Shown piece after piece: positions 10,107 to 21,744 of a stretch of DNA of 64,000 nucleotides. Numbering within the stretch: the first letter of the stretch is position 1; each line of letters begins with the position of its first letter. Location: positions 20,829-84,828 of the forward strand of contig JBBHKE010000407.1 in the NCBI GenBank assembly GCA_037447655.1. The letters are read 5' to 3'. A program made the translations under genes and the position numbers. The stretch is from Zygnema cylindricum (lineage: Eukaryota > Streptophyta > Zygnematophyceae > Zygnematales > Zygnemataceae). The notes beneath the pieces were generated by a model, which was not told the origin of the DNA, did no database searches, and worked only from the letters and a program-made list of their open reading frames with translations.

Positions 10107-11396
10107 CGATCTGAAGAGGAGGAAAGAGTGGGCAAGCCTTAGCAGCTGGGATCGATTAGAGGAACACTGTTTCCCAGAAACAGGTCAGAATTTATCAAAG
10201 GGATAGGTAGAAAAATCAGACCGAGGAGTTCCGACCAAAGAATCCCAAGGGTTTGTGCCATTTTTGTAAGAAACCAGGACACTATATGATAGAGTGTACC
10301 AAGCTAATGAAGCTTCAGCTAAAGGAGGGGCAAACTAATGGACCCTCGAGAGGAAAGAAAAAGGCCCTTGTGACACAAGTACATGAGGCGAAGTCCGAGG
10401 ACGAGGACGACGAGCTTCTATTGGATGATGAGTTGGAGGCGAAAAACGAGGTCGAAATTCCACGAAAGCGGAAATGTGCTTTCAGTGGATTGAAAGGTGA
10501 AGCAGGCTAGATTGTAGATAGAGGTGCTTCCATGCACATGTATAAGGATAAACACCTGGTCACTAAGATAAAAAAGAATCCCACCGTAGACATAGAGAAC
10601 GCGGATGGAAGGATAATCACTACTGCTCTCGTAGGATCGATAGATCTGAAAGTGTTAGTAGAAGGAAAGACATCCATAGTTACATTTTTTGATGTTTTGA
10701 TTATTATGGATCTGAAAAAACCTCATCTCTACATTTGTATTTGATGATAAGGGTTTTGGTACTAGCACTAGGAAAGGAGTCTTTGGTGCTAGTTTTGAGG
10801 AGGAAGTTTATTTTACTACTGAAAAAGGTAGCCAAGGGATGTTTAGGCTGATTTTAAGCAATGAAAAGAAGAAACTTTACTATGCTGGGTTCATGATATA
10901 ATGTTATGGCATGAGAGGCTTAGGCATGTGAATCTAGATAAGTTAAGAGAGATAAAACAGATGGGAGTAGTGGAAGGGATTGAGTTCGGTGAGAGTGAGA
11001 ATCTAAGTGATTGTAGTGGATGTGCTCAAAGTAAAGCACACATGTTACCCTTCCCAAAAACTGCCACCTGAAAGGGAGAAATGATTCTAGATTTAGTAAA
11101 CACAGATATTTGGGGACCAGCCAGAGTGCTTTCTCCGAGGGGGGAAAATAATTATAATGACTATCACTGATGATTGGTTTAGGTATTCTAAGGTGTATTT
11201 TTGAAAAATTAGTCAGAAGCTCATGAATGTTTTAGACAATATAAAGCATGGAGTGAAAAATTCCATCAAACCTCAATCAAGAGAGCAACGAGTGACAATA
11301 GTGGAGAGTATACCTCTAACTAGTTTGTGGATTTTTTGAGAGAACATAGAGTGCAACACCAAAAGACAGTTCCTGAAAATCCTGAGCAAAATAGTG

Positions 11397-12393
11397 TGTT
11401 GAAATCACTAGATTTAGGGGAGATATTTTCTAGGTCTTATTTAAAATAAAAAAGGAAAAAGAAAGCACAGGCAACCTGCCTCCACCTTGTCTCTCTAACC
11501 GCAATACTTGTTGTAGTCACTGAAGGTGAGAGAGGGCGGTGGAGCCATGGCTTCGTTAGCTCCATAGGTTGGGCTTAAGAGTAACCTAAGTCACTCTCAA
11601 CCAAAAAGGTTGAGTCCGACATGACTCGAACCTCCGACCGGTAGGGCGAGGCGTAGCCGTCAACCCTTACTAGTCTATCGTCATAGTCCGTTAGGATACA
11701 TGTGGTTTGATAGCTATTTAAACAATACATAGGCGGCTAATCCGAATAACAGAATTACAAATAGAATACATAAAAACTAGTTGGAGTTTTAGTTCGTAGG
11801 AAACAAATGTACTGTACTTTGTTTTTGTACGGCTGTCGTTTAAAGCCGGTTTTGATCCGACGGCCCGCACCATCGCCGAGATCCTGTAATGGCCGCCTTG
11901 GCGGTTTTCGGTCGTCACATGACCTTGTGACACGTGGCACGATGTCATTGAGAAGAGGAAATCCCGGAGAGCATGAAGACATGTCCGAAAGAGACAAGCG
12001 TCCACTCCATGGCCTTGTCGTACACAGGCGGTACAGAAAGTACATCAGCCGTAGTACCATTCTCTACTGTACAGTCTTTTGATTAGTACCGTACCTCAGT
12101 AGATAGGAGTTGTGAGAGGGTTTAGGACTTAGTAGATTGAGGAGGTAGCCGCCTCTCTCCCAATAAGCTTGTATAAATATTGGCATCTTAGCCACTCTAT
12201 GACTAATCGCCTTGTTGGGCGTTTTCAGTGATTCTTCTTGCTTTGGACCCAAGGGAGTCCATACTACACAGGGGTGCAGTCAAATTATCTATTTGTCTGC
12301 CTTGGTGGCAGTTGCTGTAGTTGAAAGTGAGTTAGTTCAAAACTACCAAGAGGCTTCCTCAATTTTGGTCCAAATGGGGGACACAGAATTGCA
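11397..12393 (+). repeat. Internal LTR (type B) nested in element A
   Basis: It is 997 bp, TGTTGAAATCACTAG...GAATTGCA. It is related to the LTRs of element C rather than to those of element A. It sits in integrase codons of the first gag-pol copy. The five bases before it are TAGTG, but no matching right-hand copy exists because the other end of the insertion was lost. It carries gag ATG 12374 (MGDTELQ) 20 nt before its end, in frame with gag beyond the primer site. Confidence 0.85.
11609..11695 (-). other. tRNA-like module in the internal LTR (copy 5)
   Basis: The minus strand reads GGTTGACGGCTACGCC, then CGGTCGGAGGTTCGAGTCATG. The B box GGTTCGAGTCA is one base from consensus. It belongs to the same class as copies 2 and 3. 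Confidence 0.55.
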
Positions 12394-15300
12394 GGTTATG
12401 GGCTCACCCTGTAGGGTGCCCATAATCAGCGGATATGGGTTCATTTACTGGGAAGTTATGATGACAGGGGCATTGTGTGAGAAACAATACTGGGGTATTG
12501 TTAGTGGACAAGTGAGGCGTCCATCAAGTCTTGTGATCCCTCTATGGTTTACAAGAATCAGTTCATTTTAGATTACAATCCATCTTCAACGGAAGAGACA
12601 AAGGAAAGGGAGGTGGTGGACAAAGGAAAAAGAGAAGGAGACGGTCACACCAATAGCAACCGGTTCAGCATTCATGTCACCTATTCCAAGGAACGAGGAG
12701 AATGATATCGATACTTAGGACTACAACAATATGGCGGCTAAGCACTTCAGCCTCGGCCATCTTACTCAAGGGCTTACCATCTCCTTATTAGTAAGAGAGA
12801 GGGCATTCGATCTTTTGGTGGCTCTCATTAGAGATGTATCGAAGTGGTACGATCCAGCAAGAGCAGTTAACTGATCAAAAAATAGACGCATATGTATACA
12901 AGGGGGGGAAGATGTTGGATTCTTGTAATGAGCTTGCAACACTTTTCATGGAGCTAGAGAGTGCGAGACAGGTTGAAACTAAAAAGATGAAGGTTAACTT
13001 TTTGCTCATGAAGTTACCAGATGAGTTTGAGAACATAGTCAACCGTGTGCAAGACTTGTCGGACTCAAGGTGGATTTGGAATTCAGTGGTAGGGATGATT
13101 CTCGTTCGGGAGAATACGATTGAGATCCGAAGGGGAGGAAAGAGTGGGCAAGCCTTGGCAGCTGGGACCGATTGGAGGAGCAATGATTCCTGGAAACCGG
13201 TCGGAAATTATAGAGGGGAGAGGCAAAAAAATCAGACCGAGGAGTTCGGACCAATGACTCTCAAGGGTTTGTGCCATTTTTGTAAGAAACCAGGGCAGTA
13301 AATGGCTGAGTGCACTAAGTTAACCGAGCCGCGGTTAGACGAGGGGCAGACCGGTGGACCCCCGAGAGGAAAGCAAAAGGCCGTTGTGACACAGTTATAT
13401 GAGGCGGAATCCGAGGACAAGGACGATGAACTCCTATTGGATGAGGAGTTGGAAGCAAAAAACGAGGTCAAAATTCCATGAAAGTAGAAATGTGCTTTCG
13501 GTGGATTGAAAGGTGAAGCAGGTTGGATTGTAGATTTATGTGCCTCCATACACATATATATGGATAAACACCTGTTCACTAAGATAAGAAAGATTCCCAC
13601 CGTAGAGATAGAGTACGCGGATGGGAGGATAGTCACTACTACTCTTGTAGGATCGGTAGATCTGAAAGTGTTAGTAGAAGGAGAGACATCCATAGTAACA
13701 TTCTCCGATGTATTGTTTATTCCGGAGCTGAACAAAAACCTCATCTCTACATCTGTATTAGATGATAAGGGTTTTTTTAACTAGCACTAAGGAAGGAGTC
13801 TTTACTGCTAGTTTTGAGGAGGATGACTATTTCATTGCTGAGAAAGGTAGCCAAGGGATGTTTAGGTTGATTTTAAGTAATGAAACAAAGAAACTTTATT
13901 ATACTGGTGTTTATGATATTATGATGAAGCATAAGAGGCTTATGCATGTGAATCTAGATAAGTTAGGAGAGATGAAAAAGAAGGGAGTAGTGGAAGGGAT
14001 TCAGTTCGGTGAAAGTGAGAATCTAAGTGATTGTAGTGGATGTGCTCAAGGTAAAGCACACACGTTACCCTTCTTAAAAATTGCCACCTATAAGGGAGAA
14101 AAGATTCTAGATTTAGTACACACATATATTTGGGTGTCGGCTAGAGTGCCATCACCCGGGGGGAAGAGATTTATTATGACTATCACCGATGATTGGTCTC
14201 GGTATTCCAGGGTGTATTTTTTGAAAGATAAGTCAGAGGCTCATGATTGTTTTAGACAATATAAAGCATAGAGTGAAAAACTCCATGAAACCTCAATCAA
14301 GAGAGTAAAGAGTGATAATGGTGGAGAGTATACCTCTTACCTACTTGTGGAATTTTTGAGAGAAGATAGAGTGCGACACCAAAAGACAGTTCTTGAAAAT
14401 CTTGAGCAGAATGGTGTAACTGAAAGATTAAATAGAACACTGAGTGATAGTGTTAGGAGTATGCTGTCACATAAGAAGATAGGAAAGAAGTTTTGGGCCA
14501 AAGCAATGAACTGTGCAAATTATCTCAAGAATAGAGTTCTTGCTTCAGCAATTAAAGGCCAAACACCCTATGAGAGATGGAAAGGCCGAAAACCTGATGT
14601 TTCACACTTAAAGGTTTTCGGTAGTCAAGTGTCTAGTTTAGACACAGATCAGTCAAACTGAAGTTAGACCCAAAAGGAAAACCATGATATCTACTAGGAT
14701 ATGATGAAGATGTATAGTTTATAATCTCAAAAGAGAGGATATTATCCTAGTGAAGCATCTAGTGGTTATGAATGAAGGGAAATCTATAGATCCCTTTAAG
14801 CATACAAAGACTGTCAAAATCAGATTTGAGTCAAAAAATTCTGATGACTTTGAGTTTCCTAACTATCTAAGATTTCAAGAAGATGATGATCTTGCCGGTA
14901 CAAATCATATGGAGGAGGACCCAAATGTGGAACCCCTAGTATCAACTCCAACCGAAGCGGAAGACGTGGTGGAAATCTACGCGAAAGCAAGGGATAGGGG
15001 AGAAGTAGAAACTGTTCCGAAGAATCTAAGGAAGCCATCTATTTCGGCAACCTAGTTCGAGGGAGGAAGAAGCAACAAAAGCCTGCAAGAGAGAAAAGTT
15101 AACAATAAGGTAACCAAACAGTCTCATCCAGTTGAACCTCAAACTTATAATGAGGCAATGACCTGTCCTGAGAGAAACAGGTGGAAGAGAGACATTAATG
15201 AGGAGATGGGCTCAATTATGGCGGCCGATACATGGGAGTTGGGGGATTGTCCTCCGAAAGCTAATTGGGTGTAAGTGGATATTTAAGCTAAAACTCAACC

Positions 15301-16700
15301 CGGATAACACCATTGAGCGCTACAAGGCTCGGATATTGGCGAAAGGGATTTACCTAGAAAAAGGGAACTAACTACGAGGAGACATTTGCTCCGGTCGTCA
15401 GGCTTCCTTCAATTCGGATACTTCTCAGTATGGCGGCAGCAGAAGACATGGAAGTGCATCAGATGGACATCAAGACGGCCTTCCTACATAGAGAGTTGGA
15501 AGAGGAAATTTTTATGAGACAGCCTGAGGGATTTGCGAAGCAAGGGAAGGAAAGCATGGTATGCCGATTGATCAAATCTTTTTATAGGCTGAACAGGCGC
15601 CCCGGTAATTGAATAAGACGCTCGATGAGTTTCTTATACGTTTGGGATGTATTCGGATCAGCTCAGATCACTCCATTTATTTGTTTATAAATGAGGAAGG
15701 AATTATTTTTATTGCAATTTATGTTGATGATTTGCTTGTTTAAAGTAAATCAATGGATAAAATAAATAAGTTGTAAAATGATCTAAAAGGAAGATTTGAG
15801 ATAAAGGATATGGAAGAAACAAGGTATATTTTGAGAATTCAAGTAGAGAGAGACAGAGATAGAAAGATAACAAGATTAACTCAAAAGGAAGCCATTGGAT
15901 ACATGCAAGAAAAATTCCAAATAGATAAGGCTAATAATTGTACCACTCTTATAGAATTAAAGAAGGGAAGTGAAGAGAGTTTGGAAGACAGAGTTATAAT
16001 CTTAGATAATGAGTTAGGCTAGGAAAAGAAAAGATTTATGTTGACCATCCCTTATAGACAAGTAGTGGGCAACCTAATATTATTCATGAATTGTACTCGT
16101 CCGGACATAGCCGCAAATGCAGGAGTACTAAGTATGAGTCTGAATGCTCCCACTAAGAAAGATTGGGAGGCAGCTAAGAGAGTCTTTAGATATCTCATAG
16201 GGACTAGAGATCTATGCTTGCATTTCGGTGGGAACAATATTGACATCACCACTTGGAGTGATGCCAGCTATGGGGATGCTCCTATGAGGAGATGCACGTC
16301 TGGATATGCATTGTATGTGGGTGACGGGGCTTGCTGCTTGAGCAGCAAGCACCAAAAGGTTATTGTTGAGTCCACCATGGAGGCTGAGTACATGGCTTCT
16401 TGCTCTACTATAAAAGAATTAATGTGGGTCAAGTCTTATCTTGGTGAGCTTGGTCATCTTAAGAGTGGTGTCCAAAAAGTGTTTTGCGATTATCAAGCAG
16501 CCATTGCTATTTCTACCAATCCTAAACATCACTTTAAAGCCAAACACATGGACATTAGACTTAGCTTTGTAAGGGAGAAAGTAGAAAACAAGATAATCAG
16601 TTTGGAGTATAAACGAGATAGGGAAATGGTAGCAGATATGACGACCAAACCTGTGCATTCCCCTTAACTAATTTTTCTGCAGGGAGAAGAGTGGTCCTAA
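12374..16700 (+). pseudogene. Element A second gag-pol copy, full length but broken
   Basis: It starts MGDTELQVMGSPCRVPIISG at 12374. The zinc knuckle is CHFCKKPGQ followed by a stop in place of the next residue (13274-13303). The protease motif is DLCAS instead of DSGAS (about 13530). The integrase zinc site is HKRLMHVN...CSGCAQGKAH. The first integrase Asp is Tyr (LVHTYIW), while SDNGGEYTS and the E of TERLNRT are kept. Reverse transcriptase is shifted but shows MAAAEDMEVHQMDIKTAFLH (15430) and YVDDLLV (15722-15742). RNase H reads TWSDASYGDAPMRRCTSGYA and CDYQAAIAIS (16253-16520). It ends MTTKPVHSP at 16667. Confidence 0.85.
12394..12408 (+). other. Primer binding site after the internal LTR
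   Basis: GGTTATGGGCTCACC differs by one base from the half-tRNA-iMet complement. It is read in frame as V-M-G-S-P. Confidence 0.7.
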
Positions 16701-16729
16701 AATAAAAAATGACTAGAAAATAATGGGAT

Positions 16730-17755
16730 TGTAGACATTAAAGGTTGTTTTAGTATTTTCTAGGTTTTGTAAAATACAGAAAAGAAGCAGAGGCAGCCTG
16801 CCTCTAACTCCTCTCTCCAGCTCCCACACTTGTCGCAGTCACTAAAAGTTGGAGAGGGAGATAGAGCCATGGCCGCCTATGTTATCCAGACGGGACAAAC
16901 ATTAGATTGGTAGATTTACCAAAATAGTAATTGACGAACCCGAGATTTGAACCTGGTACCTGCCGTTTGTCAGAATAGTCGATAACCGGTAGCCTTGGCC
17001 AATTAGTCTAAGGTAAAAGTTATACGATAAAGGGTTTGATAATTATATAAATATTGACACGTAGGCTATTTCATTTAACGGGATATTTGGGCATAGATAC
17101 AGTTTGTGTTCTACGTCGTACGAAACATTAGAAACAAATACCACGCACTTTATTTCGAAGGCGAAACAAATATCGCGCAAGTATTTATGACGACTACGAT
17201 TGAAATCTGGTTTAATTGGACGGCCACAAAGCATGTTGAAATCGCGGAATAGGTTTTTGGCAATTTGCGGTCGACGTCACATCGATTAACACGTGGCCCA
17301 ACCATATTGGATTACGACATCTCCGGGGATTACAGGAACGAATCCAAAAATGACATGTGTCGACTTGTTCGTACAATGGTCTTACAGAAAGTACACCGAC
17401 ACTTGTACCTTTCTATACGACACACTATCATGATTGGTGCCGTACTTCAGTAGATAGAGATTTAGAGAGAGATAGGACCTAGAAAAATTTGATAGATTGG
17501 ACCCTCTCTCCCAGAGAGCTTCTATACAAAAGGCCAATTTTGACCCTCCATAACTTACTGCTCAAGGGAGCAAATTCAGAGATTGTTTTTACCATAGACT
17601 CAAGGGAGTTTTGCCTTCACAAGGGTGAAGGTGGTCAGAGTTTGTGTCTACCAGGGTGGTAGTTATTCTTGCTGAAACAAAAAAGGGTCAGGGTTATCCT
17701 AGAGGCTTTCTGTGAGCTGCCTACTCTGAGGACCTATGGAGGTCTAAGAGTTGCA
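16730..17755 (+). repeat. 3' LTR of element A
   Basis: It is 1026 bp, TGTAGACATTAAAGG...GAGTTGCA, followed by AGAGT. Its last 20 nt still carry the gag start ATGGAGGTC (17736), now with TAA after it. The purine-rich stretch before it (aaaataatgggat) is a decayed polypurine tract. Confidence 0.9.
16931..17013 (-). other. tRNA-like module in element A 3' LTR (copy 6)
   Basis: The minus strand reads AGACTAATTGGCCAAGGCTA, then CGGCAGGTACCAGGTTCAAATC. The T-arm can be drawn as CCAGG-TTCAAAT-CTCGG with one mismatch, and GGTTCAAATCT is one base from the B-box consensus. This is the most tRNA-like copy of its class. Confidence 0.6.
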
Positions 17756-17760
17756 AGAGT
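17756..17760 (+). repeat. Right target-site duplication of element A (AGAGT)
   Basis: It matches 8338-8342 exactly and is directly after the 3' LTR CA end. Confidence 0.95.
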
Positions 17761-18679
17761 GGTACCTACATATCTAGTGGGATCGGTTCATCTAAAGGTA
17801 CTAGTGGAGGGTTAGACATCCATAGGGACTTTCTCACATGTTTTCTATATACCTCAGCTAAGCAAGAATCTTTTTTGTACCTTTATCTTGGATGATAAAT
17901 ATTTTGAGACTTACACTAGAAAGGGAACTTTCACAACAAAAAATGATGATGAGATATATTTTACTGTTGAAAAGGGTAGCGAAGGAATGTTTAGGCATAA
18001 CCTGAGTAATGAAAAGAGGAATGCTTACTATTTTCGTGTTCCCGAGATAATGATATGGCATAAGTGGTTGAGACATGTGCATTTGGACAGATTGAGGGAA
18101 ATGAAAAAACTGGGTGTTGTTTTAGGGATTCACTTTGGAGATACTGACGTGATCGATAATTATGGTGGGTGTGCAAAAGGTAAGGCTCACAGACTACCCT
18201 TCCCAAAATCTGCCACATATAAAGGGGAAAGGGTGCTAAATCTCGTACACACTGATATCTGGGGACCTGCCAAAGTACCTCCGATAGGTGGGAAAAGATG
18301 TATGCTAACCATAACTATTCACTGGTCTAGATATCCTAGAGTTTACTTCCTTAAAAATAAGTCTGAAACACCTCTTTATTATAAGGAATATAAAGCATGG
18401 AGTGAAAAGTTGCATGAAACCCCCATTAAAAGAATTAAATATGATAATGGGGGAGAGTATACTTCTAACCAGTTTGAGGACTTTTTGAGAGATGAGGGAG
18501 TGCAACACCAAAAGATTGTTCCCAATAATCAAGAACAAAATGGAGTAGCCGAAAGACTTAATAGAACTCTAGGTGATACCGCCCGAAGTATGCTAATAGA
18601 TAAGAAGATAGGAAAACGTTTCTGGGCTGAAGCTATAAACTGTCCAAACTACAGTAAAAATAGAGTACTTACTGCAAAT

Positions 18680-18797
18680 ATAAAAGAAAAAACTCATTAT
18701 GAGAGATGGGTTGGAAGGAAACCAGATGTATCTCATCTATAAAAGATAAAACACATTATGAGAGTTGGGTTGGAAAGAAACCAGATGTATCTCATCT
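18680..18797 (+). repeat. 59-bp tandem duplication in element D integrase
   Basis: Units 18680-18738 and 18739-18797 begin ATAAAAGA and end CCAGATGTATCTCATCT, with a few substitutions between them. 59 is not a multiple of three, so the duplication itself breaks the integrase frame. Confidence 0.85.
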
Positions 18798-20566
18798 TAA
18801 AGTCTTCAAAAGTCAAGTGTACAGTCTGAATTTTGACCGAAAGAGTTTTAAACTAGATGCTAAAGGAAAACCAAGATACCTAGTGGGATATGATGAAGAT
18901 GTCAAGGGATATCGAGTCTATGATCTTGAAAGAAAAGATATCATAATGGCCAAGTATTTAGATGTCATGGAGGAAGGGAAGTCAATCGATCCCTTCAATA
19001 ATCTAAGACAATCAAAATCAAGTTTGATGAGAAAGGGAGGAAGAGTCAAATTTCTCGGACAGAAATATCGGTGATCAGATTGTTGCAGATCCAAGAGAAA
19101 TCCACATCGAGGAGGAGATTCCAATGAATCTACAATCTCCAATAGAGTCTGATGACATGGAGAAAGAGGACCTTGCTCCAAGGGACAGGGGAGGAGATGA
19201 AACAATTCCGAGAAACCCGCGACTACCCACCATTCCAACTTCTGAATTTGAAAGAGGAAGAAAGAGCATCAAAAAGCTGCAAAAAAAATAGGCAGCTCAC
19301 AAGGTAACAAAGCCGTCACATCTTCATGAACTTCAGACTTACTCAAAGGCAATAAACATTTCGGAAAAAGACAGATGGGTAAGGGCCATCAATGATGAGA
19401 TGGTTTCCATTATGGAAGCCAATACATAGGAGTAAGTCGACTGCCCTTCCAGACAGAAAAGCAATTGGGTGTAAATGGGTGTTTAAGCTGAAGTTGAACC
19501 CAGATAATACTATTGAGAGGTACAAAGCTAGATTGGTAGCAAAGGGTTTTACTAAAAAGGATGGAATAGACTATGAAGAAATCTTTGCACCGTATGTACG
19601 GTTTCCTTCCGTAAGGATTCTCCTCACTTTAGCTGCGAGGAAGACATTGAGATTCATCAAATGGGTATTAAATGCCTTCTACAATGGTAAGTTAGAAGAA
19701 GAGATTTTGATGAAGCATCCTGAAGGCTTTGTGGAGAAAGGAGAGGAGAGTAAAGTTTGCATACTGATTAAATCTTTGTATGGATTGAAGTAAGCTCCTC
19801 TGTAATGGAATAAAAAACTCGATGAGTTTCTAACCAATCTGGGATATGTCAGAATTAGTTTTGACCACTCTACTTAAATGTTTGACGATAAGGATGAGAT
19901 TATCTTTATTGTTATCTATGTAGATGATCTGCTGGTACTAAGTAAATCTATGGAAAAGATTAATAAGTTTAAGAAAGATTTGAAAAGCAGATTTGACATG
20001 GAGGACTTCGTTGAGGCTAGATATATTCGAGGGATTCAGATGGAAAGAGATAGAGAGAAAATAATAATCAGATCAACTTAGATAGAGGTCGTTGGAAATA
20101 TGTTGGAAAAGTTCTTGATGGATAAAGCAAACAGTTGTACAACTCCAATGGAGTTGAAGAAATTAAGTGAAGGGAGTGTGGAAGAAGGTGGGATTATTTT
20201 GGAATTTTCATGGATAGTCATGAGTGCACAAGAGAGACAGTTTATCAAGTCAATACTGTACAGACAAGTCGTAGGAAGTCTGATATATTTCATGAACTGT
20301 ACCGGACCAGACATAGCTGCAGTAGTTGGAGTCCTTAGCAGGAGTCTCAATGATCCTAGAAAAAAAGATTGGGAGGCACCCAAATGGGTGATGAGATATC
20401 TGATAGGGACGAGAGATCTTTGGTTGCATCTTGGGGGGTGAAACACTGACATCACTTCTTGGAGTGAAGCCAGTTATGGGGACTCTCCTATGAGGAGGTG
20501 TACTTCTCGATATGTTTTATATGTTGGGAATGTCGTTTGCTGTTGGAGCAGCAAACAACAAAAGTA

Positions 20567-20780
20567 GTACTAGGTTGACTAGCAGTTAGCTAGTTTAAAT
20601 TGGCGAGTCGACCTAGTGAATGAGACCTGAAGTAGACCTACACAGCTAGCGCAACCTTGTACTCTCTCTCAAGTAATAAAGCTCAACCTTGTCTGTGAGT
20701 TTTGTGTATTCCTGCTGTTGGTACGGAAAGATCCTTGGTGTTTTCCGCTGTGCACTGTAACGTGTTGTGGTGTAACGTGC
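20567..20780 (+). repeat. Probable end fragment of an unrelated LTR
   Basis: Sequence changes abruptly from RNase H codons to non-coding DNA. CTCTCTCAAGTAATAAAGCTC followed by a T/G-rich stretch is typical of an LTR R region with a poly(A) signal. Neither end can be fixed, and no second copy is visible. Confidence 0.35.
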
Positions 20781-20794
20781 CTCTTTTACACAAA

Positions 20795-21065
20795 CGCAGA
20801 CAGATACGGACAAAACAACACTCATACAGAAACAAACAAAAGGACATAAAAGACAGGCAGAAAAAGGCAAAAGGACAAAGAAACGGATACAGAAAAGTGA
20901 CACGCAGTCACAAACAGACAAAAATGCACGCAGACAGGTACAGACAAAAAACACGGACATATACGAACAAAATGCACTTATAAAGAGACAAAAAGACGCA
21001 CATACAGGAATTGACAAAGGACACATAAACCGACAAAAGACACAGAGACAAAAACAGACGACCCT
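20795..21065. repeat. Degenerate A-rich 'gacaaa' low-complexity repeat
   Basis: An irregular series of gacaaaa, gacagg, gacacg and acaaac words fills about 270 bp. The long minus-strand frame across it is rich in Cys, Phe and Val only because of this composition. Confidence 0.6.
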
Positions 21066-21647
21066 TTGCAAAAAAACATCTCGTGTACCTCTTCTTTTTA
21101 CTATTTTGTCTTTTTGCAATCTCCCTTTACGAATATATTTTTTTCTCGACAGTCACCTCCCTCAAGAGATTTGTTCCTAATTTTGCATGTAACTCTTAGA
21201 TTAATGCTTAAACTCTTATATTAATGTTCATTCTCCCACAAATCTAAATTTTTTGCTACAATTTTCGGATGGTTTTTCTTTCGACTACAATACTATATTA
21301 TGAATTATGCAAAAAAAGTAAAGTTTTGATTATGTATGTTTAAAAAAAAAATCTTAGTTTTTCACATAAAAAATCAATTAGCAAAAAACAAATTGTGATG
21401 AGCAAAAACTCCAAAAAATGTTTTGTAGTATCAATATTTATATTAATCAAATCACAACCTCGTCCTATTCTCGACTCTTTTATACAAAATCTCAACCTCA
21501 AACTTAAAAATTACACAAAATCTATAAATCTAAGTGTGGTATAAATAATGCGCTTTGGCAATTTGGTAAAAATAAGCATTCGGGTTTAAGAAAAAAAAAT
21601 GATAAACACTAGAAAAATTGTAAAATACAAAAAAAAAATCAAAGAAA

Positions 21648-21678
<31 letters not shown>

Positions 21679-21740
21679 ACTAATACTAAAAAAAAAAAAA
21701 CAATAATTATAAAACAAAACAAAAAAACATGCATTTAAAA
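21066..21740. other. AT-rich intergenic DNA with a (TA)n run
   Basis: No gene recognised. A (TA)n microsatellite lies at 21652-21678, and several A runs flank it. It lies just downstream (in element sense) of the hAT transposase C-terminus and may hold that element's terminal repeat, which I could not identify. Confidence 0.5.
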
Positions 21741-21744
21741 GATC

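Larger units (their letters stand above)
9359..11396 (+). pseudogene. Element A first gag-pol copy, truncated in integrase
   Basis: Gag starts at ATG 9359 inside the LTR (MEVLEWQVMGPPSRVPIFNG), so codons 7-11 are the primer binding site. The zinc knuckle CHFCKKPGHYMIEC (10257-10298) is intact CX2CX4HX4C. The protease region reads AG-stop-IVDRGASMHM: a conserved Trp is TAG at 10508-10510 and DSGAS is DRGAS. The pre-integrase zinc region follows (RLRHVNLDKLREI...CSGCAQSKAH), then the integrase start (LVNTDIWGPAR, first catalytic Asp kept). The copy ends at 11396 in the P-E-Q-N-x-V motif, where a foreign LTR begins. Several frameshifts are present. Confidence 0.85.
8343..17755 (+). mobile_element. 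Composite Ty1/copia element A, 9.4 kb, nested in element D
   Basis: Terminal LTRs of one type (8343-9378 and 16730-17755) are flanked by a perfect AGAGT duplication. Between them lie a first gag-pol that breaks off in the integrase at 11396, an LTR of a different type (11397-12393), and a second gag-pol reaching the 3' LTR. A normal copia element of this family is about 6.4 kb (compare 45389-51804), so the extra 3 kb comes from a nested insertion followed by recombination. All coding frames carry stops and shifts. Confidence 0.88.
17756..20566 (+). pseudogene. Element D protease-integrase-RT, right half of the split copia element
   Basis: It resumes at the duplicated AGAGT with RVVPTYLVGSVHLKVLVEG, then the pre-integrase region (WHKWLRHVHLDRLREMKK...GGCAKGKAH), the integrase core LVHTDIWGPAKVP with all three catalytic positions in place (D; YDNGGEYTS; AERLNRT), and the long frame 17888-18742. 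A 59-bp tandem duplication at 18680 shifts the frame. Reverse transcriptase follows in pieces ([20 protein letters not shown] 19461-19520; VIYVDDLLVLSKS 19911-19950). RNase H breaks off after CCWSSKQQK at 20566. In YGLKQAPLQW both Gln codons are TAA (19791, 19803). Confidence 0.85.

Noticed and set aside
20646-21119. 157-codon minus-strand frame rich in Cys and Phe as a secreted protein
   Set aside because: It is the complement of an A-rich gacaaa low-complexity repeat and has no domain or conserved spacing of cysteines.
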